DNA of 64,000 nucleotides from an uncultured Xanthomonas sp. (GCA_943912265.1 CALTTS010000008.1:1-64000), one strand, 5' to 3'; counted from the first letter of the stretch, positions 50,833 through 61,123 are shown. The notes: a model not told the origin generated them from the letters alone. Made by a program: numbers and translations.

Positions 50833-51547
50833 GGCCGTTGCGATGGAGCATGCGCCGGACAGCGCGATCCGGGCCGAAGGGCTCGGCAAGACCTACAGCG
50901 AAGGCAAGCTGACCACCCACGTGTTCGACGGGCTGGACCTGGACGTCGCGCCGGGCCAGACCGTCGCCATCGTCGGCGCGTCCGGCGCCGGCAAGAGCAC
51001 GCTGCTGCACCTGCTCGGCGGGCTCGACGTGCCCAGTGCCGGCGAAGTCTACGTGGCCGGGCAGAAGATGTCGGCGCTGTCCGACGCCGCACGCGGCCGG
51101 CTGCGCAACCGCGCGCTCGGTTTCGTCTACCAGTTCCACCACCTGCTGCCCGAATTCACCGCGCTGGAAAACGTGATGATGCCGGTGCTGCTGGGCGGTG
51201 CCGACGTGGCCGAGGCGACGCAGCGCGCCACCGCGCTGCTGGAATCGGTGAACCTGGGCCATCGCCTCGGCCACAAGCCGGGCGAGCTTTCCGGCGGCGA
51301 ACGCCAGCGGGCGGCAGTGGCGCGGGCCCTGGTCAACCAGCCGGCCTGCGTGCTCGGCGACGAGCCCACCGGCAACCTCGACGACCGCACGGCCGCCACC
51401 GTGTTCGAGCTGATGCTGGAATTGAACCGTGCCCATCGCACCAGCCTGGTGCTGGTCACCCACGACCGCAGCCTGGCGCGCAAGCTCGACCGGGTGCTGG
51501 AGCTGCAGCAGGGCCGCCTGCGCGAACTGGCGCCCTCGCAGGTCTGA
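50825..51547 (+). CDS. lolD: Lipoprotein-releasing ABC transporter ATPase LolD
   Basis: ATPase for the Lol export complex, 240 aa. Walker A is GASGAGKST, the signature is LSGGERQRAAVARAL, and Walker B is CVLGDEPTGNLD. FVYQFHHLLPEFTALENVMMP is a LolD-specific stretch. ATG 50825 lies 8 bases inside the permease gene, which indicates coupling. Confidence 0.95.
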   Translation: MNEAVAMEHAPDSAIRAEGLGKTYSEGKLTTHVFDGLDLDVAPGQTVAIVGASGAGKSTLLHLLGGLDVPSAGEVYVAGQKMSALSDAARGRLRNRALGFVYQFHHLLPEFTALENVMMPVLLGGADVAEATQRATALLESVNLGHRLGHKPGELSGGERQRAAVARALVNQPACVLGDEPTGNLDDRTAATVFELMLELNRAHRTSLVLVTHDRSLARKLDRVLELQQGRLRELAPSQV

Positions 51548-51593
51548 GCCCGGGCGGCTGGATTTCGCGTCGGCGGCCCGCGATGATGCCGGC

Positions 51594-52133
51594 ATGAGCC
51601 TCCCATCCCCCGACATGCCGGCCTTTGCCGGCCTGATCCGCGACGTGCCGGACTTTCCCCGGCCCGGCATCCTGTTCAAGGACATCACCCCGCTGCTGGC
51701 CGATCCGGCCGGCTTCCGCGCCGTCGTCGACGCGCTGGCCGCGCCGTGGCGCGCGGCGCCGCCGCAGGCGGTGATGGGGATCGAGTCGCGCGGCTTCATC
51801 CTCGGCGCCGCGCTCGCCCAGGCGCTGGGCACCGGGTTCGTGCCGCTGCGCAAGCCGGGCAAGCTGCCGGCACGCACGCTGAGCCAGAACTACGCGCTCG
51901 AATACGGCACCGATGCGCTGGAAGTGCATGCCGACGCGGTGGCGCCGGGCACGCGCGTGCTGATCGTCGACGACGTGCTGGCCACCGGCGGCACCCTGCA
52001 CGCGGCCCTGCAGCTGGCCCGGCGGCTGGACGCCGAGGTCGTCGGCGCGGCGGTGCTGATCGAACTGGACGCGCTCGCGGGCCGGGCGCGCTGGGATGCG
52101 CCGGCACCGCTGCAGGCCGTGCTCCATTACTGA
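51594..52133 (+). CDS. apt: Adenine phosphoribosyltransferase
   Basis: Purine salvage enzyme that joins adenine to PRPP to make AMP, 179 aa. The core reads DFPRPGILFKDITPLLADP, then ESRGFILGAALA and the PRPP-binding loop VLIVDDVLATGGTL. KPGKLPARTLSQNYALEYG is the Apt flexible loop. It is followed by a strong hairpin and the convergent dbpA gene. Confidence 0.96.
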   Translation: MSLPSPDMPAFAGLIRDVPDFPRPGILFKDITPLLADPAGFRAVVDALAAPWRAAPPQAVMGIESRGFILGAALAQALGTGFVPLRKPGKLPARTLSQNYALEYGTDALEVHADAVAPGTRVLIVDDVLATGGTLHAALQLARRLDAEVVGAAVLIELDALAGRARWDAPAPLQAVLHY

Positions 52134-52173
52134 TCCGGCCCGGAGGCTGGGTCCGGGCCGCCGTGGTTGCCTT

Positions 52174-52196
52174 GCCGGAAGCGCGGCGCTTCCGGC
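52174..52196. terminator. Hairpin between apt and dbpA
   Basis: GCCGGAAGCG and CGCTTCCGGC form a perfect 10-bp stem with a 3-base CGG loop. It sits between two convergent genes, 41 bases after apt and 12 bases before dbpA's stop. No T run follows on either side, so termination may need Rho. Confidence 0.65.
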
Positions 52197-52208
52197 AGGC
52201 GCCCAGGC

Positions 52209-53585
<1,377 letters not shown>

Positions 53586-53724
53586 GCGGCATTCTACGCG
53601 GCGCAGGCGGATGACGTGCCGCGGACATGTTGCGGGCCCGATCCAGGCCGGGAAGGCCGCCTATCCGAGCATGCTAAACCGGCCAACCCGCGAACGCGGT
53701 CGCGACGGCGGGCAATGCGAACGC

Positions 53725-54798
53725 TCAGCCGAACAGGGCGGACACGCCGAGGTTGATCGCCAGTCCGCCCGTCAACAGCCAGCCGAACAGCAATGCGGCC
53801 AGCAGCAGCGGTTTGAGCCCGGCCTGGCGCAAGGCGGAGGCGTGGGTGGTCAGGCCGAGCGCGGCCATCGCCATGGCCAGCAGCACGTTGTCCACGCCGA
53901 CCACGGTGCCGACGAAAGGCTGCGGCCATACCGGCAAGGAATGCAGCGCGATCACGCCGATGAAGCCGAATGCGAACCACGGCACCACGATATGCACGGC
54001 CTCGTTGGCGCCTTCGCCACGCGGCGTCTTGCCGCGGGCGAGCAGGGCTGACAGCAGCACCAGCCCGGGTGCCAGCAGGATCACCCGCACCATCTTCACG
54101 ATCACCGCGTTGTCTGCGGCCTGTTGGCCGACCGCGCGGCCGGCACCGACCACCTGCGCCACCTCGTGGATGGTGGAACCGGCGAACAGGCCGTAGGCGC
54201 GTTCATTCATCCAGCTCCAGCCGGCATCACGGGCGAGGTCGTACAAAAGCGGATACAGGAACATCGACACGGTACCGAACACCACTACCGTCGCCACCGC
54301 CACGGCGACCTGGGCAGCCCGGCCGCGCACCACCGGCTCGGCCGCCATCACCGCGGCGGCACCGCAGACCGAGCTGCCGGCGCCAATCAGCAGGGCTTCC
54401 TCGCGCTCCATCCCGAACCAGCGGGTACCGGCCCACCAAGCAAGTGCGAAGGTGCTGCACACCACCAGCAGGTCGATCAGCAAGCCTGCCGCACCGACGT
54501 GGCCGATGTCCTGGAAGGTCAGGCGCGCGCCGTACAGCACGATGCCGGCGCGCAGCAGCCAGTGTTTGGCATAGCCAACGCCGGGGCCGCAGGCAGCACC
54601 GATGCGGGAATAGACGGTGTTGCCGACCAGCATGCCGAGCACGATGGCCAACGTCAGTGCGCTCAGCCCGTGTGCCTGCATCCATGGCAGCGTGGCAGCC
54701 AGCATCGACGCGCCGGCGACGGCCGCGGTGAGCAACAGGCCGACGCTTCGCTCGCGCCAGAGCGGCAGCGGGGCAGGAGGTGTGGCGGGAGCATTCAT
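53725..54798 (-). CDS. yeiH: YeiH/UPF0324 family putative sulfate (sulfite) exporter
   Basis: Inner-membrane protein of 357 aa, with about ten hydrophobic helices. Family motifs include ALTLAIVLGMLVGNTVY, LLRAGIVLYGARLTFQDIG and LIGAGSSVCGAAAVMAAEPVV. FAGSTIHEVAQVVGAGRAVG is also conserved. The family is named for a proposed sulfate export role, which is weakly tested. A LysR-type gene faces away from it, 110 bases distant. That is the yeiH-yeiE arrangement of enterobacteria. Confidence 0.9.
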   Translation of the reverse strand: MNAPATPPAPLPLWRERSVGLLLTAAVAGASMLAATLPWMQAHGLSALTLAIVLGMLVGNTVYSRIGAACGPGVGYAKHWLLRAGIVLYGARLTFQDIGHVGAAGLLIDLLVVCSTFALAWWAGTRWFGMEREEALLIGAGSSVCGAAAVMAAEPVVRGRAAQVAVAVATVVVFGTVSMFLYPLLYDLARDAGWSWMNERAYGLFAGSTIHEVAQVVGAGRAVGQQAADNAVIVKMVRVILLAPGLVLLSALLARGKTPRGEGANEAVHIVVPWFAFGFIGVIALHSLPVWPQPFVGTVVGVDNVLLAMAMAALGLTTHASALRQAGLKPLLLAALLFGWLLTGGLAINLGVSALFG

Positions 54799-54865
54799 GG
54801 CAGGTCAGGCGGGCGTGGAAGAAGTGCACAAAGCCTGCGCCGCCCAGATCAATCGGTAAAACGAA

Positions 54866-54880
54866 TTGATATTCTTGCAA
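54866..54880. promoter_or_regulatory. LysR-type box between yeiH and its regulator
   Basis: TTGATATTCTTGCAA has TTG/CAA arms and fits the T-N11-A pattern bound by LysR regulators. It is in the 110-base divergent gap, 29 bases before the LysR start and 68 bases before yeiH. The other AT-rich bases of the gap (54850-54900) probably include both promoters. Confidence 0.55.
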
Positions 54881-54908
54881 TGACCCGATTATCAGGTTGA
54901 ATGACGTC

Positions 54909-55808
54909 ATGACCCCTTCGTTGCGGCAATTGCGGATCTTCGTGGCGGTGGCCGATGCCGGCAGCACGGCGGCGGCGGCCGAACGCGTGGCCTTGTCGCA
55001 ATCGGCGGCGAGCGCCGCGCTCAAGGAGCTGGAAGACGGCCTGGGCATCGCCTTGTTCGACCGCATCGGCCGGCGCCTGCGCCTGAACGCCGCCGGCCGC
55101 GCCTTGCTCGACGAGGCCCGCGCGGTGCTCGATGGCGCCGACGGCATCGGTCGCCGCTTCGGCCGTGGTCCGAACACGCGCGGCGCGGCGCATCCGCCGT
55201 TGCAGGCAAGACTGGGCGCCAGCACCACCATCGGCAATTACCTGATGCCCGAGCGCATCGCCCACCTGCTGGCCGGCAACCCGGAGGCACGGGTGGACCT
55301 GCGCATCGGCAATACCGCGCGCATCGCCGAGGCAGTGCGCGCGCTCGAACTGGATCTGGGCCTGATCGAAGGTCCCTGTCATGCCGATGGCCTGCAGGTG
55401 TTGCCCTGGCAGGACGACGAACTGGTGATCGTCGCCGGCCATGGGCATGCGCTGGTCGGCGGGGCCGACATCGCCACCTTGCGCCGTGCGCGCTGGCTGC
55501 TGCGCGAGCCGGGTTCGGGCACGCGCGAAGCGGTGGAGCAGGCCTTGCTGCCGCATCTGCACGGTTTTGCCGACGCGCTGTGCTTGGGCAGCACCGAGGC
55601 GATCAAGCACGGCGTGGCGGCCGGGCTTGGCCTGGCCTGCCTGTCGGGGCATGCGGTGGCGGACATGGTAGAAAGCGGGCGCCTGCACGTCGTGCCCACG
55701 CCGCTGCCGTCCTTGCACCGGCAGTTGTCGGTGGTGCGCCATCCGGGCAGGCGGTTGATGCCGGACCTGCTGGATCTGCTCGGCCTGTCCGCCGGCGCCT
55801 TCGATTGA
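54909..55808 (+). CDS. yeiE: LysR-family regulator, YeiE/CbbR-like
   Basis: DNA-binding regulator of 299 aa. The HTH reads AAAAERVALSQSAASAALKE, followed by a substrate-binding domain (ASTTIGNYLMPERIAHLLAG; LREPGSGTREAVEQAL). These are features of the CbbR/CysB/YeiE branch. YeiE in enteric bacteria responds to sulfite, and is next to yeiH. ATG 54909 is the start. ATG 54901 is out of frame and TTG 54897 is less likely. The regulated target is almost certainly the divergent yeiH. Confidence 0.88.
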   Translation: MTPSLRQLRIFVAVADAGSTAAAAERVALSQSAASAALKELEDGLGIALFDRIGRRLRLNAAGRALLDEARAVLDGADGIGRRFGRGPNTRGAAHPPLQARLGASTTIGNYLMPERIAHLLAGNPEARVDLRIGNTARIAEAVRALELDLGLIEGPCHADGLQVLPWQDDELVIVAGHGHALVGGADIATLRRARWLLREPGSGTREAVEQALLPHLHGFADALCLGSTEAIKHGVAAGLGLACLSGHAVADMVESGRLHVVPTPLPSLHRQLSVVRHPGRRLMPDLLDLLGLSAGAFD

Positions 55809-55830
55809 GCGGCGTGGCCGCGTGCCCCGC

Positions 55831-55836
55831 TACAAT
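55831..55836 (+). promoter_or_regulatory. -10-like TACAAT close to the uup start
   Basis: TACAAT ends 6 bases before ATG 55843. If used as a -10 element, transcription would begin at or next to the ATG, giving a leaderless mRNA. No ribosome site is visible before this ATG. Confidence 0.4.
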
Positions 55837-55842
55837 GCGCGG

Positions 55843-57732
55843 ATGCCCCTGATCACCTTGCAGAACGTCGACTACAGCGTCGGCGGCCCCTTGTTGCTGG
55901 AAAAAGCCGAACTGTCGATCGAACCGGGCGAGCGCATCGCCCTGATCGGCCGCAACGGCGCCGGCAAGTCCACCCTGATGAAGCTGATTGCCGGCGAGCT
56001 GCGCCCGGACGATGGCGAGGTGCGCGTGCAGCAGGGCGTGCGCATCGCCCGGCTGGAGCAGGAAGTGCCGCAGGGCACCGGCGGCAGCGTGTTCGACGTG
56101 GTCGCCGACGGGCTGGGCGAGTTGGGCCGGTGGCTGGCAGAGTTCCACCGGCTCGGCCTTGCCGCCGAGTACGACGCCCGCGCCGTGGCCGACGTGCAGG
56201 CGAAGATCGACGCCGCCGACGGCTGGACCCTGGACCGGCGCGTGGACGAGACCCTGCTGCGGCTGGAGCTGGACGGCGCCGTCGAATTCGCGCGCCTGTC
56301 CGGCGGCATGAAGCGCCGCGTGCTGTTGGCGCGGGCGCTGGTGTCCGCGCCGGACGTGCTGCTTCTGGACGAGCCGACCAACCACCTGGACATCGAGGCC
56401 ATCGACTGGCTGGAAGCCTTTTTGAAAGGCTGGAACGGCAGCGTGTTGTTCGTCACCCACGACCGCCGTTTCCTGCGCGCACTGGCCACCCGCATCGTCG
56501 AGATCGACCGCGGCCGGGTGACCAGCTGGCCGGGCGACTGGGCCAACTACGAGCGCCGCCGCGAGGAGCGGCTCAACGCCGAGGCGCAGGAGAACGCGCG
56601 CTTCGACAAGCTGCTGGCGCAGGAGGAGGCGTGGATCCGCCAGGGCATCAAGGCCCGCCGCACCCGCGACGAGGGCCGCGTGCGCCGGCTCAAGGCGATG
56701 CGTTCCGAGCGCGGCGCGCGGCGCGAGCTGGGCGGCAACGTCAGGATGGAGGCCGCGCAGGGCGAGTCCTCGGGCAAGAAGGTGATCGAGGCCAGGGACG
56801 TGACGTTCGCGTTCGGCGAGCGGGTGATGGTGCGCGATTTCTCCACCGTCGTGCTGCGCGGCGACCGCATCGGCCTGATCGGCCCGAACGGTGCCGGCAA
56901 GACCACGCTGCTGAAACTGCTGCTGGGCGAACTGCAGCCCGATGCCGGCGAGGTGAAGCGGGGCACCAACCTGCAGGTGGCCTATTTCGACCAGTACCGC
57001 GCGGCCCTGCGCGAGGACTGGAGCGCGATCGAGAACGTGGCCGGCGGCGCGGACTTCATCGACCTCAACGGCAAGCGCAAGCACGTGCATGCCTATCTGC
57101 AGGACTTCCTGTTCACCCCCGAGCGCGCGCGCGCGCCGATCACCCGCCTGTCCGGCGGCGAGCGCAACCGGCTGCTGCTGGCGCGGCTGTTCGCCCAGCC
57201 GTCCAACCTGCTGGTGATGGACGAACCCACCAACGACCTGGACGTGGAGACGCTGGAGCTGCTGGAGGAACTGCTGGCCGACTACACCGGCACCCTGCTG
57301 CTGGTCAGCCACGACCGCGACTTCCTCGACAACGTGGTGACCTCCACGCTGGTGATGGAAGGCGAGGGCCGCGTGGGCGAATACGTCGGCGGTTACAGCG
57401 ACTGGCTGCGCCAGCGTCCGCAGCCCGCGATGGCGGGCGCCCGCGCCGCAGGCGACAAGCCGGCCGCCGCGGCCGCGGCGCAAACGACCGGGGCGGCGGC
57501 CGAAGCTGCCGCCAAGCGCAAGCTCGGCTACAAGGAACAGCGCGAGCTGGAGCAGTTGCCGGCGCGGATCGAGACACTGGAAGAGCAGGTCGAAGCGATG
57601 ACCGCGGCGATGGCCGAGCCAGCCTTCTTCGCCCGCGACGCGGCGGCGGTGAGTGCCGACACGCAGGCGCTGGCGGCGGCGCAGGCCGAGCTCGACGCCG
57701 CCTACGCCCGCTGGACCGAACTGGACGGCTGA
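55843..57732 (+). CDS. uup: ABC-F ATPase Uup
   Basis: Cytoplasmic ABC-F protein of 629 aa, linked to ribosome function and tolerance of transposon excision in E. coli. Two ATPase domains are visible: GRNGAGKST with LSGGMKRRVLLARAL, and GPNGAGKTT with LSGGERNRLLLARLF. The linker between them is Arg-rich. A C-terminal coiled coil (LEQLPARIETLEEQVEAM) after an Ala-rich spacer marks Uup rather than Ettα-type ABC-F members. ATG 55843 is preferred over ATG 55822. It converges on the barstar gene with only 3 bases between. Confidence 0.94.
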   Translation: MPLITLQNVDYSVGGPLLLEKAELSIEPGERIALIGRNGAGKSTLMKLIAGELRPDDGEVRVQQGVRIARLEQEVPQGTGGSVFDVVADGLGELGRWLAEFHRLGLAAEYDARAVADVQAKIDAADGWTLDRRVDETLLRLELDGAVEFARLSGGMKRRVLLARALVSAPDVLLLDEPTNHLDIEAIDWLEAFLKGWNGSVLFVTHDRRFLRALATRIVEIDRGRVTSWPGDWANYERRREERLNAEAQENARFDKLLAQEEAWIRQGIKARRTRDEGRVRRLKAMRSERGARRELGGNVRMEAAQGESSGKKVIEARDVTFAFGERVMVRDFSTVVLRGDRIGLIGPNGAGKTTLLKLLLGELQPDAGEVKRGTNLQVAYFDQYRAALREDWSAIENVAGGADFIDLNGKRKHVHAYLQDFLFTPERARAPITRLSGGERNRLLLARLFAQPSNLLVMDEPTNDLDVETLELLEELLADYTGTLLLVSHDRDFLDNVVTSTLVMEGEGRVGEYVGGYSDWLRQRPQPAMAGARAAGDKPAAAAAAQTTGAAAEAAAKRKLGYKEQRELEQLPARIETLEEQVEAMTAAMAEPAFFARDAAAVSADTQALAAAQAELDAAYARWTELDG

Positions 57733-57735
57733 GCC

Positions 57736-58185
57736 TCAGCCTTCCGCGTCGGCCAGCGCGGCGAGTGCGTCGTCGGGCAGGGCGACGAAGGCGTTGAACG
57801 GCATGCCCTGTCCGCTCCACCACGCGGCGGTGTCGACGAGGATGTCGAGCAGGGTGGCGAAATCGTCCGGAGCGGCCGTGCGCAGCGCCCCGGCACCGTC
57901 CAGCAGCAAGGCATAACCGGTGCCGGACGGGCGCCAGCCGAGATCGCGCAGCGCATCGGCCAGCGCGTCCCAGTTGCGGCCGTAGCCGGGCGGAAAATCC
58001 AGCTGCACCGACAGCCGCAGCAGCAGGGTGTGCTTGTCGGCGCAGCCGCGCAGGTCCACCGGCAGCACGCACAGCCCGTCGGCGCGGGCCAGCGCCGACA
58101 GCGGGACGAGGTCGGCGGCGGCGGCGTAGCGCACGGCATTGCGCCGCGGGTCGTCCAATGCCAGGCCGAAGTCGGCGCCGCTCAT
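57736..58185 (-). CDS. Barstar-family ribonuclease inhibitor
   Basis: Cytoplasmic inhibitor of 149 aa that should protect the cell from the adjacent barnase-type RNase. The barstar core is seen in LPVDLRGCADKHTLLLRLSV and QLDFPPGYGRNWDALADALR. The acidic residues expected to fit the RNase active site are in the D-L-RG and NWDAL helices. It is longer than classic barstar (about 90 aa), with an extra N-terminal segment. ATG 58185 overlaps the RNase stop by 4 bases, so the two genes are coupled. Confidence 0.9.
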   Translation of the reverse strand: MSGADFGLALDDPRRNAVRYAAAADLVPLSALARADGLCVLPVDLRGCADKHTLLLRLSVQLDFPPGYGRNWDALADALRDLGWRPSGTGYALLLDGAGALRTAAPDDFATLLDILVDTAAWWSGQGMPFNAFVALPDDALAALADAEG

Positions 58186-58637
58186 GGCTGCGCCCCGGTA
58201 TCCACGTCGAAGCGGCGGAACGAGTCGTAGTGGTCGTCGCTGTAATACCACTCGACCGGCGGCGTGCCGCCGGTGACGATGCGGCGCGCGCCGCGGTCGC
58301 GCGAACCGGGCGTTTCCACCGTGTATTCGCGGTACCAGCCACGCGGCTGGCGCGGCAGCCGGCCTTCGCGGTTGCCGAACACGTTGCCGTCCTGGCTGTG
58401 CGCGAACGGGCCGCCGCGCCGGATCAGCGCGACGGTGTCGCGGGCCTCGGCGGGCAGGAAGCCGGGCAGGGCGGCCGACGTCGCCGGGTCGGCGGCGCGG
58501 GCCGGCGGCACGTAGCTGCCGCTGCCCGACAGGGCCGGCGCGAACGCCGGCGGCGCCGGCCGTTGCAGGCGCTGGATCGACCAGAGGCCGAGCAGCAGGA
58601 CGACGACGGCGACCAGCAGCAGCGAGGGCTTGCGCAT
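58182..58637 (-). CDS. Barnase-family (N1/T1-type) ribonuclease, exported
   Basis: Guanyl-specific ribonuclease of 151 aa. The N-terminus is a signal or membrane anchor (residues 5-20). The C-terminal ~95 residues form the barnase fold. Catalytic residues align as E104 (in WYREYTVETPG), R119 (in GARRIVTGG) and H136 (in SDDHYDSF), all present, so it should be active. It is directly followed by its barstar inhibitor. It probably acts outside the cytoplasm. Whether it feeds on RNA or attacks rivals cannot be told from the sequence. Confidence 0.9.
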   Translation of the reverse strand: MRKPSLLLVAVVVLLLGLWSIQRLQRPAPPAFAPALSGSGSYVPPARAADPATSAALPGFLPAEARDTVALIRRGGPFAHSQDGNVFGNREGRLPRQPRGWYREYTVETPGSRDRGARRIVTGGTPPVEWYYSDDHYDSFRRFDVDTGAQP

Positions 58638-58925
58638 CGGGGAGCGGATCTGGATGAAGTGGCCCAGTATCGGCGCGAATGCCTGTTCGCTGCTTGAACG
58701 GGCGTGCGCTCGGTGGCCCGCGGACCTCAGAAGCGGTGCTCGGACAGCAGCGCCGGTGCTTCGGCCACGATGTCGCCGGCTGAACGTGCCTCTCCCCCCG
58801 GCGCACGGACATCGATGCCGGCGGATGGTCGCAGGCGCGGACCGGCGGCCGGGTGGCGGCATCGTCGGGTTCGTCGCGGCGGCCGCTTCGGTTAACCTGC
58901 CCGTACGTTCTCCCCCGCGCCCTCG
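58638..58925. other. 288-base intergenic region between the RNase and POT transporter genes
   Basis: It must hold divergent promoters for the RNase/barstar operon and the peptide transporter. Open frames inside it show no recognisable protein. I see no RNA gene or repeat. Confidence 0.4.
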
Positions 58926-60482
58926 ATGACTCCGACCTCCGCACCGCCGCGCGCGCGCATGCCGCGCCAGCTTCCCTTCATCATCGGCAACGAAGCCTGC
59001 GAGCGCTTCAGCTTCTACGGGATGCGCAACATCTTGGTGCAGTTCCTGATCACCTCGCTGATCCTGCAGGAGGCGATGGGGCCGGGGCGCGAGGCCGAAG
59101 CCAAGCACGTGCTGCACAGTTTCATGATCGGGGTGTACTTCTTCCCGCTGCTGGGCGGCTGGCTGGCCGACCGCTTCTTCGGCAAGTACGACACCATCCT
59201 GTGGTTTTCGCTGGTCTACTGCGCCGGGCATGCGTGCCTGGCCCTGTTCGAGGACCACCGCGCCGGCTTCATGCTCGGGCTGGGCCTGATCGCGCTGGGT
59301 GCCGGCGGCATCAAGCCGCTGGTGGCCTCGTTCATGGGCGACCAGTTCGACCAGTCCAGCAAGCACCTGGCGAAGGTCGCCTTCGATGCGTTCTACTGGA
59401 TCATCAACTTCGGCTCGCTGTTCGCCTCGCTGCTGATCCCGCTGGTGCTGAAGAACCTCGGCCCGGCGTGGGCGTTCGGCATCCCCGGCCTGCTGATGTT
59501 CCTGGCGACCTTCGTGTTCTGGCTGGGGCGCGGGCGCTACGTGCGCGTGCCGCTGCCGCCGGAGGACCCGCATTCCTTCGCCCGGGTGGTGCGCACCGCA
59601 TTGCTGGCGCGCGCGCCGGGGCAGGGCCGGCCGGGGCTGGTTCTGGCTTCGGCGGCGCTGGCCGCGGCGCTGGCCGCGTTCGCCTTCGTCGATGCGCTGG
59701 GCATCGTGATCTGCCTGTGCATGGCGCTGGTGCTGCTGCTGGCCGGTATCGGCGGCGGCGCGTGGTGGCAGCTCGAACGCGCCCGCGGCACGCATCCGGA
59801 CGCGGCGGTGGACGGGGTGCGCGCGGTGCTGCGGGTGCTGGTGGTGTTCGCGCTGGCCACGCCGTTCTACTCGCTGTTCGACCAGAAGGCCTCCACCTGG
59901 GTGCTGCAGGGCCAGCAGATGAGCAAGCCCGCGTGGTTCAGCGCCGCGCAGATGCAGGCCCTGAACCCGGCGCTGGTGATGCTGCTGATCCCGTTCAACA
60001 ACCTCGTGCTGTACCCGCTGCTGCGCCGCCGGGGCCGCGAGCCGACGGCACTGCGGCGGATGACCGTCGGCATCGCCTTCAGCGGCCTGGCCTGGATCGC
60101 GGCCGGCATGCTGCAGGTGGTGATGGACGGCGGCGACACGCTGTCCATCGCCTGGCAGATCCTGCCCTACGTGCTGCTGACCTTCGGCGAGGTGCTGGTG
60201 TCGGCCACCGGGCTGGAGTTCGCCTACAGCCAGGCGCCGGCGGCGATGAAGGGCACGGTGATGAGCTTCTGGAACCTCACCACCACCGTCGGCAACCTGT
60301 GGGTGCTGCTGTCCAACGCGGCGGTACGCAACGAGGTGGTCACCGGCCACATCGCCCGCACCGGGCTGAGCGAGGCCGCGTTCCTGATGTTCTTCTTCGC
60401 CGGTTTCGCGCTGCTGGCGGCGCTGGCGTTCGGCTGGAATGCACGGCGCTACCGGATGGCCGACAATTACCGTTTCGCCTGA
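58926..60482 (+). CDS. Proton-dependent oligopeptide transporter (POT/PTR family)
   Basis: Inner-membrane di/tripeptide symporter of 518 aa in the POT branch of the MFS. The proton-coupling ExxER motif is present as NEACERFSFYGMRNIL. The PTR2 signature region LGAGGIKPLVASFMGDQFD and FYWIINFGSLFASLL follow. About 14 helices are visible. The rhomboid gene follows after 10 bases, so the two may share a transcript. Confidence 0.93.
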   Translation: MTPTSAPPRARMPRQLPFIIGNEACERFSFYGMRNILVQFLITSLILQEAMGPGREAEAKHVLHSFMIGVYFFPLLGGWLADRFFGKYDTILWFSLVYCAGHACLALFEDHRAGFMLGLGLIALGAGGIKPLVASFMGDQFDQSSKHLAKVAFDAFYWIINFGSLFASLLIPLVLKNLGPAWAFGIPGLLMFLATFVFWLGRGRYVRVPLPPEDPHSFARVVRTALLARAPGQGRPGLVLASAALAAALAAFAFVDALGIVICLCMALVLLLAGIGGGAWWQLERARGTHPDAAVDGVRAVLRVLVVFALATPFYSLFDQKASTWVLQGQQMSKPAWFSAAQMQALNPALVMLLIPFNNLVLYPLLRRRGREPTALRRMTVGIAFSGLAWIAAGMLQVVMDGGDTLSIAWQILPYVLLTFGEVLVSATGLEFAYSQAPAAMKGTVMSFWNLTTTVGNLWVLLSNAAVRNEVVTGHIARTGLSEAAFLMFFFAGFALLAALAFGWNARRYRMADNYRFA

Positions 60483-60492
60483 GGAGTCCGCC

Positions 60493-61107
60493 GTGCCGAT
60501 CGTCACCATCGCCCTGATCGCGATCACCTGCCTGGTGTCGTGGCGGGCCTTCGACAAGCGCGCGCTGGCCGACCGGCTGGTGCTGTGGCCGCCGGCGCTG
60601 GAGCGCAGACACGAGTACTGGCGGCTGGTCAGCTACGGCTTCGTGCACGCGGACATCGGCCACCTGGCCTTCAACATGATCACGCTGTTCTTCTTCGGCC
60701 GCGAGATCGAGCGGGTGATGACCGGCGTCACCGGCACCTGGCTGACCTATCCGCTGTTCTATCTGGCGGCGCTGGCGGTGTCGATCCTGCCCAGCTACCT
60801 CAAGCACCGGCACGACGCCAACTACGTCAGCCTCGGCGCGTCCGGCGCGGTCACCGCGGTGCTGTTCGCCTTCATCCTGCTTTCGCCGTGGACGCTGATC
60901 TTCGTGTTCTTCATCCCGGTGCCGGCCATCGTCTACGCCGTGTTCTACGTCGGCTACAGCCTGTGGATGGACCGGCGCGGCGGCGACCGCATCAACCACA
61001 GTGCGCACCTATCGGGCGCCGCGTTCGGCGTGCTGTTCATGGTGATGATGGCGCCGGAAGTGCTGGGGATCTTCTGGCAGCAGCTGCTGTCGCCGTCGTG
61101 GCGGTGA
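60493..61107 (+). CDS. Rhomboid family intramembrane serine protease
   Basis: Membrane protease of 204 aa. GTG 60493 is preceded by GAGGAG and is preferred to an upstream in-frame ATG at 60439, which lies in the transporter gene. The catalytic Ser117 is in SLGASGAV, and His172 is in NHSAHLSGAAFG. The HxxxN oxyanion motif is HLAFN (His57, Asn61). Six helices are predicted. The substrate is unknown. Confidence 0.92.
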   Translation: MPIVTIALIAITCLVSWRAFDKRALADRLVLWPPALERRHEYWRLVSYGFVHADIGHLAFNMITLFFFGREIERVMTGVTGTWLTYPLFYLAALAVSILPSYLKHRHDANYVSLGASGAVTAVLFAFILLSPWTLIFVFFIPVPAIVYAVFYVGYSLWMDRRGGDRINHSAHLSGAAFGVLFMVMMAPEVLGIFWQQLLSPSWR

Positions 61108-61123
61108 GGGACGCCGCGCCGGT

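Noticed and set aside
49099..50889. Minus-strand open frame opposite the Lol permease
   Set aside because: His/Gln/Ala-rich antisense translation with no family match. The sense-strand Lol motifs are complete.
54901..54912. ATG 54901 as the LysR start
   Set aside because: It reads ATG ACG TCA TGA and stops after three codons. ATG 54909 is in frame with the HTH.
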